Below are positions 1 through 10,600 of a stretch of 64,000 bases of DNA, one piece after another. The notes beneath the pieces are model-generated. The model did not search any database and was not told the DNA's origin. It saw only the letters and a list, made by a program, of their open reading frames with translations. The first letter of the stretch is position 1; each line of letters opens with the position of its first letter. The position numbers were made by a program, and so were the translations under genes. Origin of the DNA: JALYUA01 sp039933215 (GTDB lineage: Bacteria > Acidobacteriota > Thermoanaerobaculia > UBA5066 > Gp7-AA6); contig JBDTOO010000016.1 in NCBI GenBank assembly GCA_039933215.1, forward strand, positions 1-64,000, read 5' to 3'.

Positions 1-134
1 TCGCGGCGCTCGCGAGCCAGGGATTCGAGAACGGCTATCAACAGGAGCTCGACACCGCAAGCAAGTACTACCGACCGGATTTCACGAACCGCGAGACTCC
101 GTTTCGCGACGTCCGGGACTTCGCCTCCAAATAG
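1..134 (+). CDS. C-terminal end of an unidentified protein (partial)
   Basis: An open frame runs from the left edge to a TAG at 132-134. It gives about 43 residues ending in TPFRDVRDFASK. The peptide is hydrophilic, with several Tyr, Arg and Asp residues, and I do not recognise it. It is convergent with the ligD polymerase gene, and a terminator-like repeat lies between the two stop codons. The rest of the gene is outside the window. Confidence 0.5.
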   Translation, partial: AALASQGFENGYQQELDTASKYYRPDFTNRETPFRDVRDFASK

Positions 135-192
135 AGATCGGACGCGCGCCGCGCGCGCCGATCGAGCCCCCCGCATCGAGGCTCCTCGCCGA

Positions 193-294
193 GCCGCATT
201 CCCAGATGGCCCGATGACCCGATGACCCGATGACCCGATCGCCGACAAGTGGCCGGATAGAACGACGGCGCCCGAAGGCGCCGTCGTTCAGATC
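193..294 (-). repeat. 102-bp dispersed element, copy A (hairpin plus tandem GGGTCATC units)
   Basis: This stretch matches 20557-20658 base for base in length with no indels. Read on the minus strand it starts 8 nt after the stop of the ligD polymerase gene. It contains a perfect 12-bp stem (arms 261-272 and 277-288) closed by a TTCG tetraloop, then CTATCCGGCCA, and then four 8-bp GGGTCATC/GGGCCATC units. Relative to copy B, two stem base pairs change together and pairing is kept. Its place between convergent stop codons fits a terminator or a mobile REP-like element. Confidence 0.8.
261..288 (-). terminator. Perfect 12-bp hairpin with UUCG loop
   Basis: On the minus strand the arms AACGACGGCGCC and GGCGCCGTCGTT pair completely around a C(UUCG)G tetraloop, an unusually stable RNA loop. 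The hairpin begins 13 nt past the ligD polymerase stop. There is no long T run after it, only TTCTATCC, so intrinsic termination is likely but not certain. The symmetric stem could serve the convergent gene as well. Confidence 0.5.
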
Positions 295-301
295 GACTCT
301 C

Positions 302-1297
302 CTACAGCCCCCGCAGCGCCTCCAGCGCCCTCTCCAGCGGCTGCCGGGATTTCCAGAAGTCCTTCCATGGGTCTCCCGCCGCGGCGAGTCGCTTTTCGAA
401 GTGGCGGATGTGGAAGCGGCTCGGAGATAGCTTCGGATCGACTTCGTCCCAGTCGAGAGGCGTCGAGACCGTGGCGCCGGGGAATCTCCGCACCGAATAC
501 GGCGCCACGACCGTCTGGGCGAAACCATTGCGGAACGGATCGAGATACACCCGGCCCTTGCGCGCGGCGATGCGGTTCTCCATCGTCATCTCGCGCGGGT
601 AGGCGGCCGAGAGGCGATGCCCGAGAAGCTCGGCGAACTCTTTCGCCTCGTCGGCATCGGGACCGATCTCGATGGGAACGTAGATGTGCATCCCCTTTTT
701 CCCGGACGTCTTCGGAAAGGAGACGAGGCCGAGCGCGTCCAGCGCCGCCTTGACCTTGAGCCCGGCGCGCGCCGCGTCCGCGAACTGGCCCGAGTCGGGA
801 TCGAGATCGAAGCAGACCCAGTCCGGCTTGCGGGGTTCCTGCTGCCGGGCGCCCCAGACGTGGACGGCGATGCAACCCAGGTTGACGAGGGCGAGCTGCG
901 TCTCGCGTTTTCCTCCGACGACGTAGTTGCGGATCCCGTTCTCGTGGACGATGCGCTTCGTCGGGGTGTCCGGCGGCATGGTGTCGGGCTTCTCCTTCTG
1001 GAAGAAGCAGTTTCCGAGAAGCCCGTTCGGGCAGCGCTTCAACGAGAGCAGGCGGTCCTTCACCCAGGGCTGGAGGCGCGAAAAGATGCCGTCGTAGAAC
1101 CGGATGAGCTCGATCTTCGTAATCTTCTCGTCCGGCCAGTAAATCTTGTCCGGATTCGAAACGGTGAGCCTGGGAGCCGCCTCCGTTTTCGCGGAGGCCT
1201 TCCGGGCCGCGGTCGGGCGAGGCTTCGTGGATTTCGGCTTCTTCGCCGGGCTCACGGCTTTCTTTGCCGGGCTCATGGCTTTCTTTGCCGGGCTCAC
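302..1297 (-). CDS. ligD: LigD polymerase (primase-polymerase) domain as a separate protein
   Basis: This 331-aa protein matches the NHEJ polymerase domain of LigD, which adds ribo- or deoxynucleotides at broken ends. Visible motifs are the metal-binding DLDPD, TSGKKGMH, the later acidic motif in PLDWDEVDP, and YVVGGKRETQLALVNLG. The start is set at GTG 1297, which overlaps the ligase stop (GTGA) and has GAAGGA a few bases upstream. ATG codons at 1321 and 1276 are alternatives. The first about 35 residues hold three SPAKKA repeats and other Lys/Ala/Pro-rich sequence, like a histone-H1-type DNA-binding tail. Elsewhere in bacteria this domain is usually fused to the ligase. Confidence 0.9.
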   Translation of the reverse strand: MSPAKKAMSPAKKAVSPAKKPKSTKPRPTAARKASAKTEAAPRLTVSNPDKIYWPDEKITKIELIRFYDGIFSRLQPWVKDRLLSLKRCPNGLLGNCFFQKEKPDTMPPDTPTKRIVHENGIRNYVVGGKRETQLALVNLGCIAVHVWGARQQEPRKPDWVCFDLDPDSGQFADAARAGLKVKAALDALGLVSFPKTSGKKGMHIYVPIEIGPDADEAKEFAELLGHRLSAAYPREMTMENRIAARKGRVYLDPFRNGFAQTVVAPYSVRRFPGATVSTPLDWDEVDPKLSPSRFHIRHFEKRLAAAGDPWKDFWKSRQPLERALEALRGL

Positions 1298-1300
1298 GGG
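1240..1300 (-). repeat. 21-bp tandem repeat coding for SPAKKA units
   Basis: About three copies of a 21-bp unit containing GCCGGGCTCA(C/T)GGCTTTCTT lie at the start of the polymerase gene. They encode SPAKKAM, SPAKKAV and SPAKK. The repeat spans the ligase/polymerase junction, so copy-number change would alter the basic tail length and could move the start codons. Confidence 0.75.
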
Positions 1301-2274
1301 ATGTCCTTCGGAAGCAGGCATTCCTGAGGCTTCTTGTCGTCGCGCAGGCCCAGGAAGACGGGCTGCCGGAGCTTCCCGTCGGCCGTCCACTCCTGGAACG
1401 CGACCTGCGCGACGAGCTTCGGCGCGAGCCACACGGCGCCCTTCTCGCGTGGCGGGGCGGAGAACGCGGACGCCACGCGCACGAGCGGCTTGAAGGTCGC
1501 GTGGAGCGAGCCGAGCAGCTTCTGGGAGTATCCGGTCCCGACCTTTCCGACGTACCGGAGCTCCTTGCCGCGGTACGCCCCCATGAGGAGCGCTCCGAAA
1601 TACGACCGCGATCCCGCCGGAGGCGTGTAACCGCCGATCACGAGCTCTTCCTCCTGGTGGACCTTCACCTTGAGCCACCTCGTGCTCCGCCCTTCGAGGT
1701 ACGGCGCGGCGGGATCCTTCGCCACGAGCCCTTCCCAACCCTTCTTCTGCGCGACCGCGAAGGCCTTCCGGCCGTCCGAGGGCAGGCGGCGGGAGGGAAA
1801 GAGCCGGTCCGCCCCGGCCAGAGCCCCCTCGACCTCCGCGCGGCGGATGGGAAGCGGCTCCTTGCGGAGATCGACGCCGTTGCGAAACAGGCAGTCGAAG
1901 ACGGCGTAGACCTGGGCCACCTCGCCCTGTTGGAGGAGCTGAAACCGGGAGACGAGCTTCCGGTCGAAGGCGACGACTTCTCCATCGAGGAGCAGGGTCT
2001 CGTCCGGGAGCGCCGCGATCGACTCCGCGACTTCCGCGAACGACTCGGTCCGGTCCTTGGCGTTGCGCGAAAGAAGCGTCACCTCGTCCCCTTCCTTGTA
2101 GGCGAGGATGCGGTACCCGTCGTACTTCTCTTCGTAAACCCAGCCCGGATAATCGAAGGGCTCCGACACGAGCGTCGCCAGCATCGGCTTCGCCCGAAAC
2201 GGGATCCGGGCTGCCGCCTTCGCCTTCGCCTTCCGGCCCGCGCTCGCGCTCTTCAAGGCCGGTTCGAGTTCCAC
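1294..2274 (-). CDS. ligD: LigD ATP-dependent DNA ligase domain as a separate protein
   Basis: This 326-aa protein matches the ligase domain of LigD, which seals double-strand breaks in NHEJ. Motif I is EKYDGYR, with the AMP-accepting Lys near residue 50. LLDGEVVAFD (motif III), WEGLVAKD (motif IV) and STRWLKVK (motif V) follow, and an OB-fold region runs to the end. The start is placed at GTG 2274, with AAGAAGG just upstream; it overlaps the phosphoesterase gene by 22 nt. No ATG lies near the domain start. The N-terminal about 25 residues are Ala/Lys-rich. The gene is read from the same transcript as its two neighbours. Confidence 0.9.
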   Translation of the reverse strand: MELEPALKSASAGRKAKAKAAARIPFRAKPMLATLVSEPFDYPGWVYEEKYDGYRILAYKEGDEVTLLSRNAKDRTESFAEVAESIAALPDETLLLDGEVVAFDRKLVSRFQLLQQGEVAQVYAVFDCLFRNGVDLRKEPLPIRRAEVEGALAGADRLFPSRRLPSDGRKAFAVAQKKGWEGLVAKDPAAPYLEGRSTRWLKVKVHQEEELVIGGYTPPAGSRSYFGALLMGAYRGKELRYVGKVGTGYSQKLLGSLHATFKPLVRVASAFSAPPREKGAVWLAPKLVAQVAFQEWTADGKLRQPVFLGLRDDKKPQECLLPKDIP

Positions 2275-2963
2275 ACCGCCTTCTTGCGGCCGCGGCGCGG
2301 CGGGGTCACGAGCTTCGGATTCTTCGCGAGCTTCTTTAAGAGCGCCGCAGGATCGCCCGTCGCCGCCTTCTCGAGGTCCCCGCCCTCGTCGCGGGCGATC
2401 TCGACCAGGATGCGCTTCGAAATAACCGATCGGGGCTCCTCCTCCGCGATGTCCCGGGTGCTCGCGAACTCGTCCCGATGCTTGATCAGGAGCCAACCCG
2501 CGCGGCTTTCGGTGCCCCTGGGACGAAGCCGCACGAGAACCCAGGATCCCTGGAGCTTCTGGCCCTTCAGGGTGAACTTCAGATCGCCCTTCTTCATCGC
2601 GGCGTCGACGTCCGGCACTTCCGGCTCCCAGGTGCCGTTGTCCCAGATCATCACGGTCCCGCCTCCGTACTGCCCTTCCGGGATGATGCCCTCGAATTTC
2701 GCGTAGGCGATCGGGTGGTCCTCGGTCGGCATCGCCATCCTCTTGACGGACGGATCGAGCGACGGCCCCTTCGGGACCGCCCACGAGAGGAGCACGCCGT
2801 TCCATTCCAGCCGGAAGTCGTAGTGGAGCGCCGTCGCGCGGTGTTTCTGGATCACGTAGCCGAGGCTCTTCGCGCGCTTCTTCGTCGCCCGCGGCTTCTC
2901 GTCGCCGGACGGCTCCGACGTGACGTCGAACCGGCGCTTCTTCCGATATTCGTTCAGTCCCAT
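2253..2963 (-). CDS. ligD: LigD 3'-phosphoesterase domain as a separate protein
   Basis: This 236-aa protein matches the LigD phosphoesterase (PE) domain, which trims 3' phosphates and ribonucleotides at broken ends. The metal-binding set H-x5-HYDFR is present in HRATALHYDFRLE, and the further His is in EDHPIAYAKFEG. A basic Lys/Arg-rich segment precedes the domain and another ends the protein. It is the first gene of a PE, ligase, polymerase operon. That is the domain order of Pseudomonas-type LigD, cut into three ORFs. A G-rich stretch precedes the ATG. No frame-restoring indel is obvious, because each part has its own plausible start. Confidence 0.9.
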   Translation of the reverse strand: MGLNEYRKKRRFDVTSEPSGDEKPRATKKRAKSLGYVIQKHRATALHYDFRLEWNGVLLSWAVPKGPSLDPSVKRMAMPTEDHPIAYAKFEGIIPEGQYGGGTVMIWDNGTWEPEVPDVDAAMKKGDLKFTLKGQKLQGSWVLVRLRPRGTESRAGWLLIKHRDEFASTRDIAEEEPRSVISKRILVEIARDEGGDLEKAATGDPAALLKKLAKNPKLVTPPRRGRKKAVWNSNRP

Positions 2964-3042
2964 GCGCGCCCCCCGTGCAAGGCGGGTGCCCTTCGAAGCC
3001 GACGCATCGCGCCCTCGACCGTTCGAGGAAGGTGACCAATGT

Positions 3043-3108
3043 CGGGTGACAGGTGTCAGCAGCCGGGCCCTGTGCTGTCGTCACCTGTCACCTGTCACCC
3101 GTCACCCG
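3043..3108. repeat. Inverted GTGACAGGTG repeat element, copy 1
   Basis: CGGGTGACAGGTGTCAGCAGC at 3043-3063 faces an inverted copy, GCTGTCGTCACCTGTCACC, from about 3074, with extra TCACCTG/TCACCCG heptamers up to 3108. The same motif family recurs in the same inverted layout at 37803-37977. It lies between two divergently transcribed units: the ligD operon and the YYY gene. Confidence 0.75.
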
Positions 3109-3128
3109 TTTCACCCCGCCTTTCCGGC

Positions 3129-3134
3129 TACACT
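3129..3134 (+). promoter_or_regulatory. -10-like box TACACT, 7 nt before the YYY start
   Basis: TACACT is followed by GACAAGA and then ATG 3142. No Shine-Dalgarno sequence lies between. A transcript from this box would start at or next to the initiation codon, so leaderless translation is suggested. Confidence 0.5.
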
Positions 3135-3141
3135 GACAAGA

Positions 3142-5310
3142 ATGCTCGAAATCGCCGTCTGGGTCGCCGTGGTCGAGGTGCTCGGCCTGGCGGCGCTGCC
3201 CCTTCTGCGCGCGGCGTTCGGCGGCCGGCGCGACGCCGCCCTCCTGAGCCGCCCGATCGGCCTCGCGGTCGCGGCGTGGCTCGCGTGGGTGGTCTCCCTC
3301 GCGCCGGGAATCCCGTTCTCCCGCCGGACCCTGTGGATCGCCGTGGCGGTCGTCGCCGCGGCGTCCTGGGCGGTCCACCGGCGCTCTGTCGCCGCGGGAC
3401 GGCACGGCGCGGCGGGTCCCTGGTGGGGAGCCGACGAGAAGCGGGCGGCGCTCCTCTTCTGGTCGGCGGCCGCGATCTTCGTCTTCATCCGCGCCTGCCT
3501 GCCCGACATCCTCGGGCAGGAAAAGTTCATGGATCTCGCGTTCTTCAATTCCCTCATCCGCCATCCGGACACGCCTCCCCTGGACCCATGGCTCGCGGGG
3601 TCCACGATCAACTATTACTACTGGGGATACCTCCTCGCCGCCGCGCTCGCGCGCCTCTCGGGCGTGGCGTCGCTGACGGCGTACAACCTCGTCATCGCAA
3701 CCTTCGCCGCCTACTCGTTCGTGGCCGCCGTGTGCCTCGGCCTGCGGCTGACGGGAAGGCTGCGCGCCGGCATCTGGGCGGGCGTCGCGGCGATCTTCGC
3801 CGGAAATCCCGCCGGCGCGTTCGACGCCCTCCGGGCGCCGCTCGGCCGGGGCTTCGATTACTGGCACGCCTCCCGGGTCATCCAGACCGGCGGCGCCATC
3901 GACGAGTTCCCCTTCTTCACCTTCTTCCAGGCGGACATGCATCCGCACCTGCTGGGGTTCCCCTTCTTCCTCGCCGCGTTCGCCGCGGGGTCGCGAGTCC
4001 TCGAGCTTCGCCCGCCCGCCGCGGCGGAGTCGGGAGGATGGAAGGCCCGGATCGGTGCGGCGTGGCCCGCCCTCCTGCTCGCGTTCGTCGCGGGCACCGC
4101 CCGGGCGGCCAACAACTGGACTCTTCCCGTGCTCGTCATCCTGGTCGTCGGGGTCTCGGTCCTCCGGCGGTCTGGTGTGCGTGTCCCGTCGCCGGGGGAG
4201 GCCTTCCGCGGCGCGGCCTGGGGCGCCATCCTCTCGCTTCTGTCTCTCGTTCTCTGGTGGCCCTACTCCAGGTCGTACTCGCTGCCTTCGAACGGCCTCG
4301 CGCCGGTCACGTTGAAATCCGGCGTCGTCGAGTTCCTGCTCTTCTGGGGGATCCTCTTCGCGGTGGCGCTCGTGGGTCTCTGGCCGCGGGAATCCCCGCC
4401 CGACGAGGCCGGCCGGCGGCGGCGCGACCTGCGGGCCGCCGTCCTGGCCGCGGTCTCGATCGCCGCCGCGTTTGCGACTCGCACCCCCGCTCTCCTCGCT
4501 GTCGTCCCGCTGCTCCTCCTCTCGGGGGAGCTCACCCGCGCCGCCCTGAAGGCGCCGGAGCCTGCGCCCTCGCGGGTCGCGACGGGGCTGATGCTCTTCC
4601 TGGCGATGGCGATCATCGGCGGTTGCGAGTTCATCTATTTCCGGGACTCCTACGGCACCGACAACCAGCGGATGAACACCGTCTTCAAGTTCTACAACCA
4701 GGCGTGGCCGTTGCTCGCGATCGGCGCGGCCGCCCTCGCGGAGGAGGCGTGGCGAACGGCGCGGCGGGCGTCCCGCTCTCCGGTGCGGTGGATCCTCGCC
4801 GCGTGCGCCGTCCTCGCCATGCTGTACCCGTTCGACGCAGCGCTCTCACGGTGGCGGATCCGCGAAGGACGTTTCACCCTGGACGCGACTCACGCCCTCG
4901 TCCGGAGATCCGCCGCCGACGCCGCCGCCATCGGCTGGCTCGAGGAGCACGCCGGCCCGCACGCGGTGGTCGTCGAAGCGAGCGGCGATCCGTACAGCGA
5001 GTTTGCCCGGGTCTCTTCGCACACGGGCATCCCCACCGTGCTCGGATGGGCGAACCACGAGGGCCTCTGGCGGGGGCACGGAAGCGACCAGGAGATCTCG
5101 GACCGCGCCGCTCTCCTGGGAGCCTTCTACTCCGGCAACGACGAGCGGGTCGCCACGCTCTTCCTCCAGAAGTACAAGGTGACGCACGTCGTCCTGGGCG
5201 ACCTCGAGCGCCGCCGCTATCCGGGAGCCGATCGCATCGCCTCCTACCTGCTCTTGAAGTCCGAGTTCCCCGGTCCCACCACGGTCTACTCCGTTCGCGC
5301 CCCTCGATGA
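3142..5310 (+). CDS. Chlor_Arch_YYY (DUF2298) integral membrane protein
   Basis: This 722-aa, very hydrophobic protein carries the hallmark motifs of the TIGR03662/DUF2298 family. These include GQEKFMDLAFFN near residue 130, then DPWLAGSTINYYYWG with the YYYxG signature, and FFTFFQADMHPHLLGFP. About a dozen membrane spans can be read, followed by a soluble C-terminal part from about residue 590. The biochemical function of the family is not established; its neighbours suggest a role in glycan assembly at the membrane. The stop overlaps the next gene's start (ATGA). The upstream extension of the reading frame is repeat DNA and was not included. Confidence 0.85.
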   Translation: MLEIAVWVAVVEVLGLAALPLLRAAFGGRRDAALLSRPIGLAVAAWLAWVVSLAPGIPFSRRTLWIAVAVVAAASWAVHRRSVAAGRHGAAGPWWGADEKRAALLFWSAAAIFVFIRACLPDILGQEKFMDLAFFNSLIRHPDTPPLDPWLAGSTINYYYWGYLLAAALARLSGVASLTAYNLVIATFAAYSFVAAVCLGLRLTGRLRAGIWAGVAAIFAGNPAGAFDALRAPLGRGFDYWHASRVIQTGGAIDEFPFFTFFQADMHPHLLGFPFFLAAFAAGSRVLELRPPAAAESGGWKARIGAAWPALLLAFVAGTARAANNWTLPVLVILVVGVSVLRRSGVRVPSPGEAFRGAAWGAILSLLSLVLWWPYSRSYSLPSNGLAPVTLKSGVVEFLLFWGILFAVALVGLWPRESPPDEAGRRRRDLRAAVLAAVSIAAAFATRTPALLAVVPLLLLSGELTRAALKAPEPAPSRVATGLMLFLAMAIIGGCEFIYFRDSYGTDNQRMNTVFKFYNQAWPLLAIGAAALAEEAWRTARRASRSPVRWILAACAVLAMLYPFDAALSRWRIREGRFTLDATHALVRRSAADAAAIGWLEEHAGPHAVVVEASGDPYSEFARVSSHTGIPTVLGWANHEGLWRGHGSDQEISDRAALLGAFYSGNDERVATLFLQKYKVTHVVLGDLERRRYPGADRIASYLLLKSEFPGPTTVYSVRAPR

Positions 5311-6455
5311 GGATCGTGATGGTCCTCGACTACTACCGGCCCTACGTGTCGGGGCTGTCGCTCTACGTCGAGCGGCTCGCCCGGGCGCTCGTGGAACGCG
5401 GACACGAGATCACCGTCGTCACGCACCGCCACGCCCCCCCGCTCGCCGCCGTCGAGACGGTCGAGGGCGTGCGGATCGTCCGCGCGCCCGTCCTGGCGCG
5501 GATCGGAAAGGCGCTCGTTTCGCCCGCGCTCCTCGCCACGGCGCGCCGGGAGCTCGCGTCGTCCGACGTCCTGCATCTCCATGCGCCGCTCGCCGCCGCG
5601 GCGCCGCTCGCCGCGCTCGCCTCGGGAGCGGGTGTCCCGTTTCTCGTGACGTACCACTGCGACCTCCGCACGCCGTCCGGCCTCGTGCAGCGCCTGGTCG
5701 AGTCGATCGCGCGCGCGTCGCAGAACTTCGCTCTCGACCGCGCGGCGCGCGTCGTGACCTACACCGAGGACTACGCCCGCCATACCGATCCGCTCGCGGA
5801 GCGTCCCGAGCGCGTCGGATGGATCCTCCCCCCCGTCCCGGACCCGGAGCCGAGCGCTCTGTCGCGAGAGGAGTCGCGGGCGCGCTGGGGCATCCGCGGA
5901 ACCCCCGTTCTCCTCTTCCTCGGCCGCTTCGCCGAGGAGAAAGGGCTGCCCATCCTCCTGACGGCGTTCGAGGGCGTGCGGTTGCGGTACCCCGAGGCCA
6001 CGCTCGTTCTGGCGGGAGAGAAGGACGCCGTCCCCGGAGAGAGCGTCGGCGCGCGGCTCGCTCCGCTTCTCGCGGATCCGGCGTCGGGGATCGTCGCGAC
6101 CGGCCTCGTCCCGCCGGAGCGCGTGGCGGAGCTTTTCGCGGCCGCGGACGCGCTCGTCCTTCCCTCGATCAACTCGACGGAGTCCTTCGGTCTCTGCCAG
6201 GTGGAGGGAATGCTCTGCGGCCTGCCGTCCGTCGCCTCCGATCTGCCCGGAGTCCGGCAGCCGGTCCGCATCACCGGCATGGGGGAGGTCGCGCGGATCG
6301 GCGACGCCGCCGACCTCGCCGAAAAGCTTCTGCGGGTCCTCGGGTCCCCCGCCACGTACCACCGTCCGCACGACACGGTGCGCGCGTCCTTCTCGATCGA
6401 CCGCACGTGCGCCGAGTACGAAACGGCGTACGAAAGCGCCCGCCGCGGAGCCTGA
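5307..6455 (+). CDS. GT4-family glycosyltransferase
   Basis: This 382-aa protein has a GT-B fold. The N-terminal half begins MRIVMVLDYYRPYVSGLS, and LFLGRFAEEKGL opens the sugar-nucleotide half. ESFGLCQVEGMLCGLPS carries the E-x7-E motif of GT4 enzymes, which transfer sugars from NDP-sugar with retention. No membrane segment is evident. The ATG overlaps the stop of the YYY gene by 4 nt, so the two are probably translationally coupled. Donor and acceptor cannot be told from the sequence. Confidence 0.88.
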   Translation: MRIVMVLDYYRPYVSGLSLYVERLARALVERGHEITVVTHRHAPPLAAVETVEGVRIVRAPVLARIGKALVSPALLATARRELASSDVLHLHAPLAAAAPLAALASGAGVPFLVTYHCDLRTPSGLVQRLVESIARASQNFALDRAARVVTYTEDYARHTDPLAERPERVGWILPPVPDPEPSALSREESRARWGIRGTPVLLFLGRFAEEKGLPILLTAFEGVRLRYPEATLVLAGEKDAVPGESVGARLAPLLADPASGIVATGLVPPERVAELFAAADALVLPSINSTESFGLCQVEGMLCGLPSVASDLPGVRQPVRITGMGEVARIGDAADLAEKLLRVLGSPATYHRPHDTVRASFSIDRTCAEYETAYESARRGA

Positions 6456-6482
6456 CGGGCGCCGCCACCGGCGCGACGCTGC

Positions 6483-6488
6483 TAAAAT
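6483..6488 (+). promoter_or_regulatory. -10-like box TAAAAT before the epimerase gene
   Basis: TAAAAT ends 2 nt before ATG 6491 and 11 nt before ATG 6500. It can only serve a transcript translated from the second ATG, which is one reason for choosing that start. Confidence 0.4.
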
Positions 6489-6499
6489 GAATGGGAAAA

Positions 6500-7582
<1,083 letters not shown>

Positions 7583-7606
7583 GCCGGGAGAGCCGGTGGT
7601 GGCCGC

Positions 7607-10600
7607 GTGACCCGGGGGAAATCGCGTCTCCTCCTCGCGGCAGTCCTGCTCACCGCGGCCGTCCTCCGGTTCTGGGGTCTCACGTGGGACGACAAGAGGC
7701 ATCTCCACCCCGACGAGCGGTTCCTCTCGATGGTCGCGGACGGGATCGCGTTTCCGGGAAGCGTCGGCGGGTATTTCGACTCCGCGCACTCCCCCCTGAA
7801 CCCCTTCAACCGGAAGTTCGAGGCGTTCGTCTACGGCACCTTCCCGGTTTTTCTCACGAAGGCCGTCGCCGCCGTCTACGGCCAGGACGGGTACGACTCG
7901 ACGTTCCTGGTCGGCCGGATCCTCTCGAGCCTCTTCGACCTGCTCACCGTGTGGATCGCGTACCGGATCGCCCGCCGCTTCGCCTCGCGGGGGACGTCCC
8001 TCGTCGCGGCGTCTTTCGTCGCCTTCTGCCCTCTCGGCATCCAGCTGTCGCACTTCTGGGGCGTCGACAGCTTCCTGACGACGTTCAGCGCGATCGCCCT
8101 TCTCGGATGCGTCCGGATCGCGCGCGGTAAGACCGACGCGGCCGGGATCGTCGGGACCGGCGCCGCCGTCGGCCTCGCCGTCGCCTGCAAGATCACCGGG
8201 CTCGCGCTGCTCGCCCCGGCGGGTCTCGCCGTCCTCGGCCCCGCCCTCGCGGGACTCCGGGATCCGGGGCGCTCCGGGCGCCTCCGCGCCCTGGGCCGCG
8301 CGGCGATCCGCGGCCTCGCGCTCCTCGCGGTGACGTTCGCCGTGACGCGCGTCGCGCTGCCCTACGCGTTCCTCGGACCGGTGCGCGTCGACCCGCGATA
8401 CGTGCACGCGATCCGCGAGCTCACGAACCTGACGCGCGGCTTCGGCTTTCCGCCCCAGGTCCAGTGGGCCGGACGGACGCCGCTCTTCGCCTTCCGGAAC
8501 ATGATCCTCTGGGGCGCCGGAGTCTTCTTCGGGATCCCGGCAACCGCGGCGCTGCTCTGGGCCCCCTGGGCTGCCTGGAGGCGCCGCGACCTCGCGATCC
8601 TCCTGCTGTGGACGCACGCCGCGATCGTCTTCGGATATCACGCCACGGCGAGCACGAAAAACATCCGGTACTTCCATCCCGCCTACCCGGCGCTCGCCGT
8701 CCTCGCCGCGCTCCTCCTCTCCGCGCTCGCGGCCCGGACCCGGGAGGGCGCGGCGGCAGGGTCCGTGTCAGGCCGCCGGTGGGCGCGATTCCTTCCGGTT
8801 GGCGCCGCGGCCGGGACGCTTCTCTTCGGTATCGCGTTCTGCTCGATCTACCGGCACCCCCACCCGCGCGGCGTGGCTTCCCAGTGGATGTACGACCACA
8901 TCCGGGCGCCCGCGCGCGTCGCGAACGAGGACTGGGACGACGGGCTGCCGTTTTCCCAGCCGGGCTATTCGGTCGAGGAGTACGCGGGCCCGGTTCTCCA
9001 CATGTACTACCCCGATTCCGCGAAGAAGATCGAAGAGATCGTCACGGCCCTGACCCAGGCGGACTGGATCGCGATCACGAGCAACCGCGCCTACGGCAGC
9101 GTCACGCGCGTCCCCGACGTCTTTCCGATGACCCGCGAGTACTACCGCTCTCTCTTCGCCGGCCGCCTCGGCTTCCGGAAGGCGGCGGACTTCGTCTCCT
9201 ACCCCGGGATCGGCCCTCTCCGGATCCCCGACGACACGGCCGAGGAGACGTTCACGGTCTACGACCATCCGCGCGTCCTCCTCTTCCAGAAGACGCGCGA
9301 ATTCGATCCGGGACTCGTGCGCGGACGGCTCGCGGCCGCTCTGACCGGAAATCCCCCGGTGATGGACGAATGGGGCCACTGGCCGCGCTCGCAGCGGCAT
9401 GTCGTCGATCCGATCCTGCCTGGCCGGTCCGGTCAGTCCCCGGCCGCCGCCCCGACCCCTCTCTCCGACGAGCTCATCGGCTCGTGGCCCGCCGCGGTCC
9501 TGTTCTATCTCGCCGTCCTCGCGGTCGGCGCCTGCGCGTTCCCGCTCTGCTTCCGGTTCTTCAGCCGACTGGACGACCGGGGCTTCGGATTCGCGCGGAT
9601 CGCAGGCCTCGCGGCCGTCACGTATCTCATGACGATCGCCGTGCAGGGCCGGATCCTCGAGAACGGCCGGCCGGCCGCCGTGCTGGCTGTTGTGGCGCTC
9701 GCGGTGGCGGGCGCCGCCGTGGGATGGCGCCGGCGTCACGCCCTCGCGGCGTTTCTGCGCGGCCGCCGCCGGGCGCTGATTTTCTCCGAGGGGGTGTTCC
9801 TCTTCGGATTCCTCCTGTTCACGCTGCTCCGCGCCTGGAACCCCGAGATCTTCTGGGGCGAGAAGCCGATGGATTTCTCGATTCTGAACATCCTCGTGCG
9901 CACGCGCGCGCTGCCGGCCTCCGACCCGTGGTTTGCGGGAGCGCCGCTCGGCTACTACACGTTCGGCCAGGAGATGATCGCGGTTCTCTCGCTCCTGACC
10001 GGACTCTCCACGCGATACACGTTCAACCTCGCATTCGGTTTGATCGGCGGCGCGACCCTGCAGGGCGCGTTCGCCCTCGTCCGCAACTGGACGGGCTCGA
10101 GGCGAGCGGGCGTCCTCGGCGCCGCGTTCGTCGCCCTCCTCGGGAACCTGGCCGGGCTGCGCGAGTGGTGGCTCAACCAGCCCGCGCGGCACGAAGCCCG
10201 GCACCTCGACTGGCACTATTTCTGGGCCACGTCGCGGGTCACGGGGAGCACCACGATCAACGAATACCCCTTATGGAGCCTCATCTTCGCGGACCTCCAC
10301 GCCCATGTCCTGGCGTTTCCCTTCTTCCTGCTCGTGCTCGCTTGCGGACTGGAGCTCGTCCGAAGGCATGCGGATCCCGGCGCGAGCGCCTTGGGCCGCG
10401 TGGCGGCGGCGGCCGCCCTCGGCGCGGCGGTGGCGGCGCACGCGCTGACGAACGCGTGGGACGTGCCGCTCTTGATCGGCCTGATCACCCTCGTCTGCGT
10501 CGCGGCGGCGTTTTCCTCCGGCCGCCTCACGGCCGGGGGAGCGGGCCGCGCCGCGCTCTCGTACGCCCTGGCCGCGGTCACGTCCGCGGCGCTCGTCCTG

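Noticed and set aside
201..240. CRISPR-like tandem CCCGATGA units
   Set aside because: The 8-bp units are contiguous with no spacers and belong to the 102-bp dispersed element. No cas genes are near.
3039..5306. Long frame joined to the first GT4 gene (1138 codons in all)
   Set aside because: Only the part from 5307 encodes a glycosyltransferase. The rest is the out-of-frame shadow of the YYY gene, rich in Arg and Pro.
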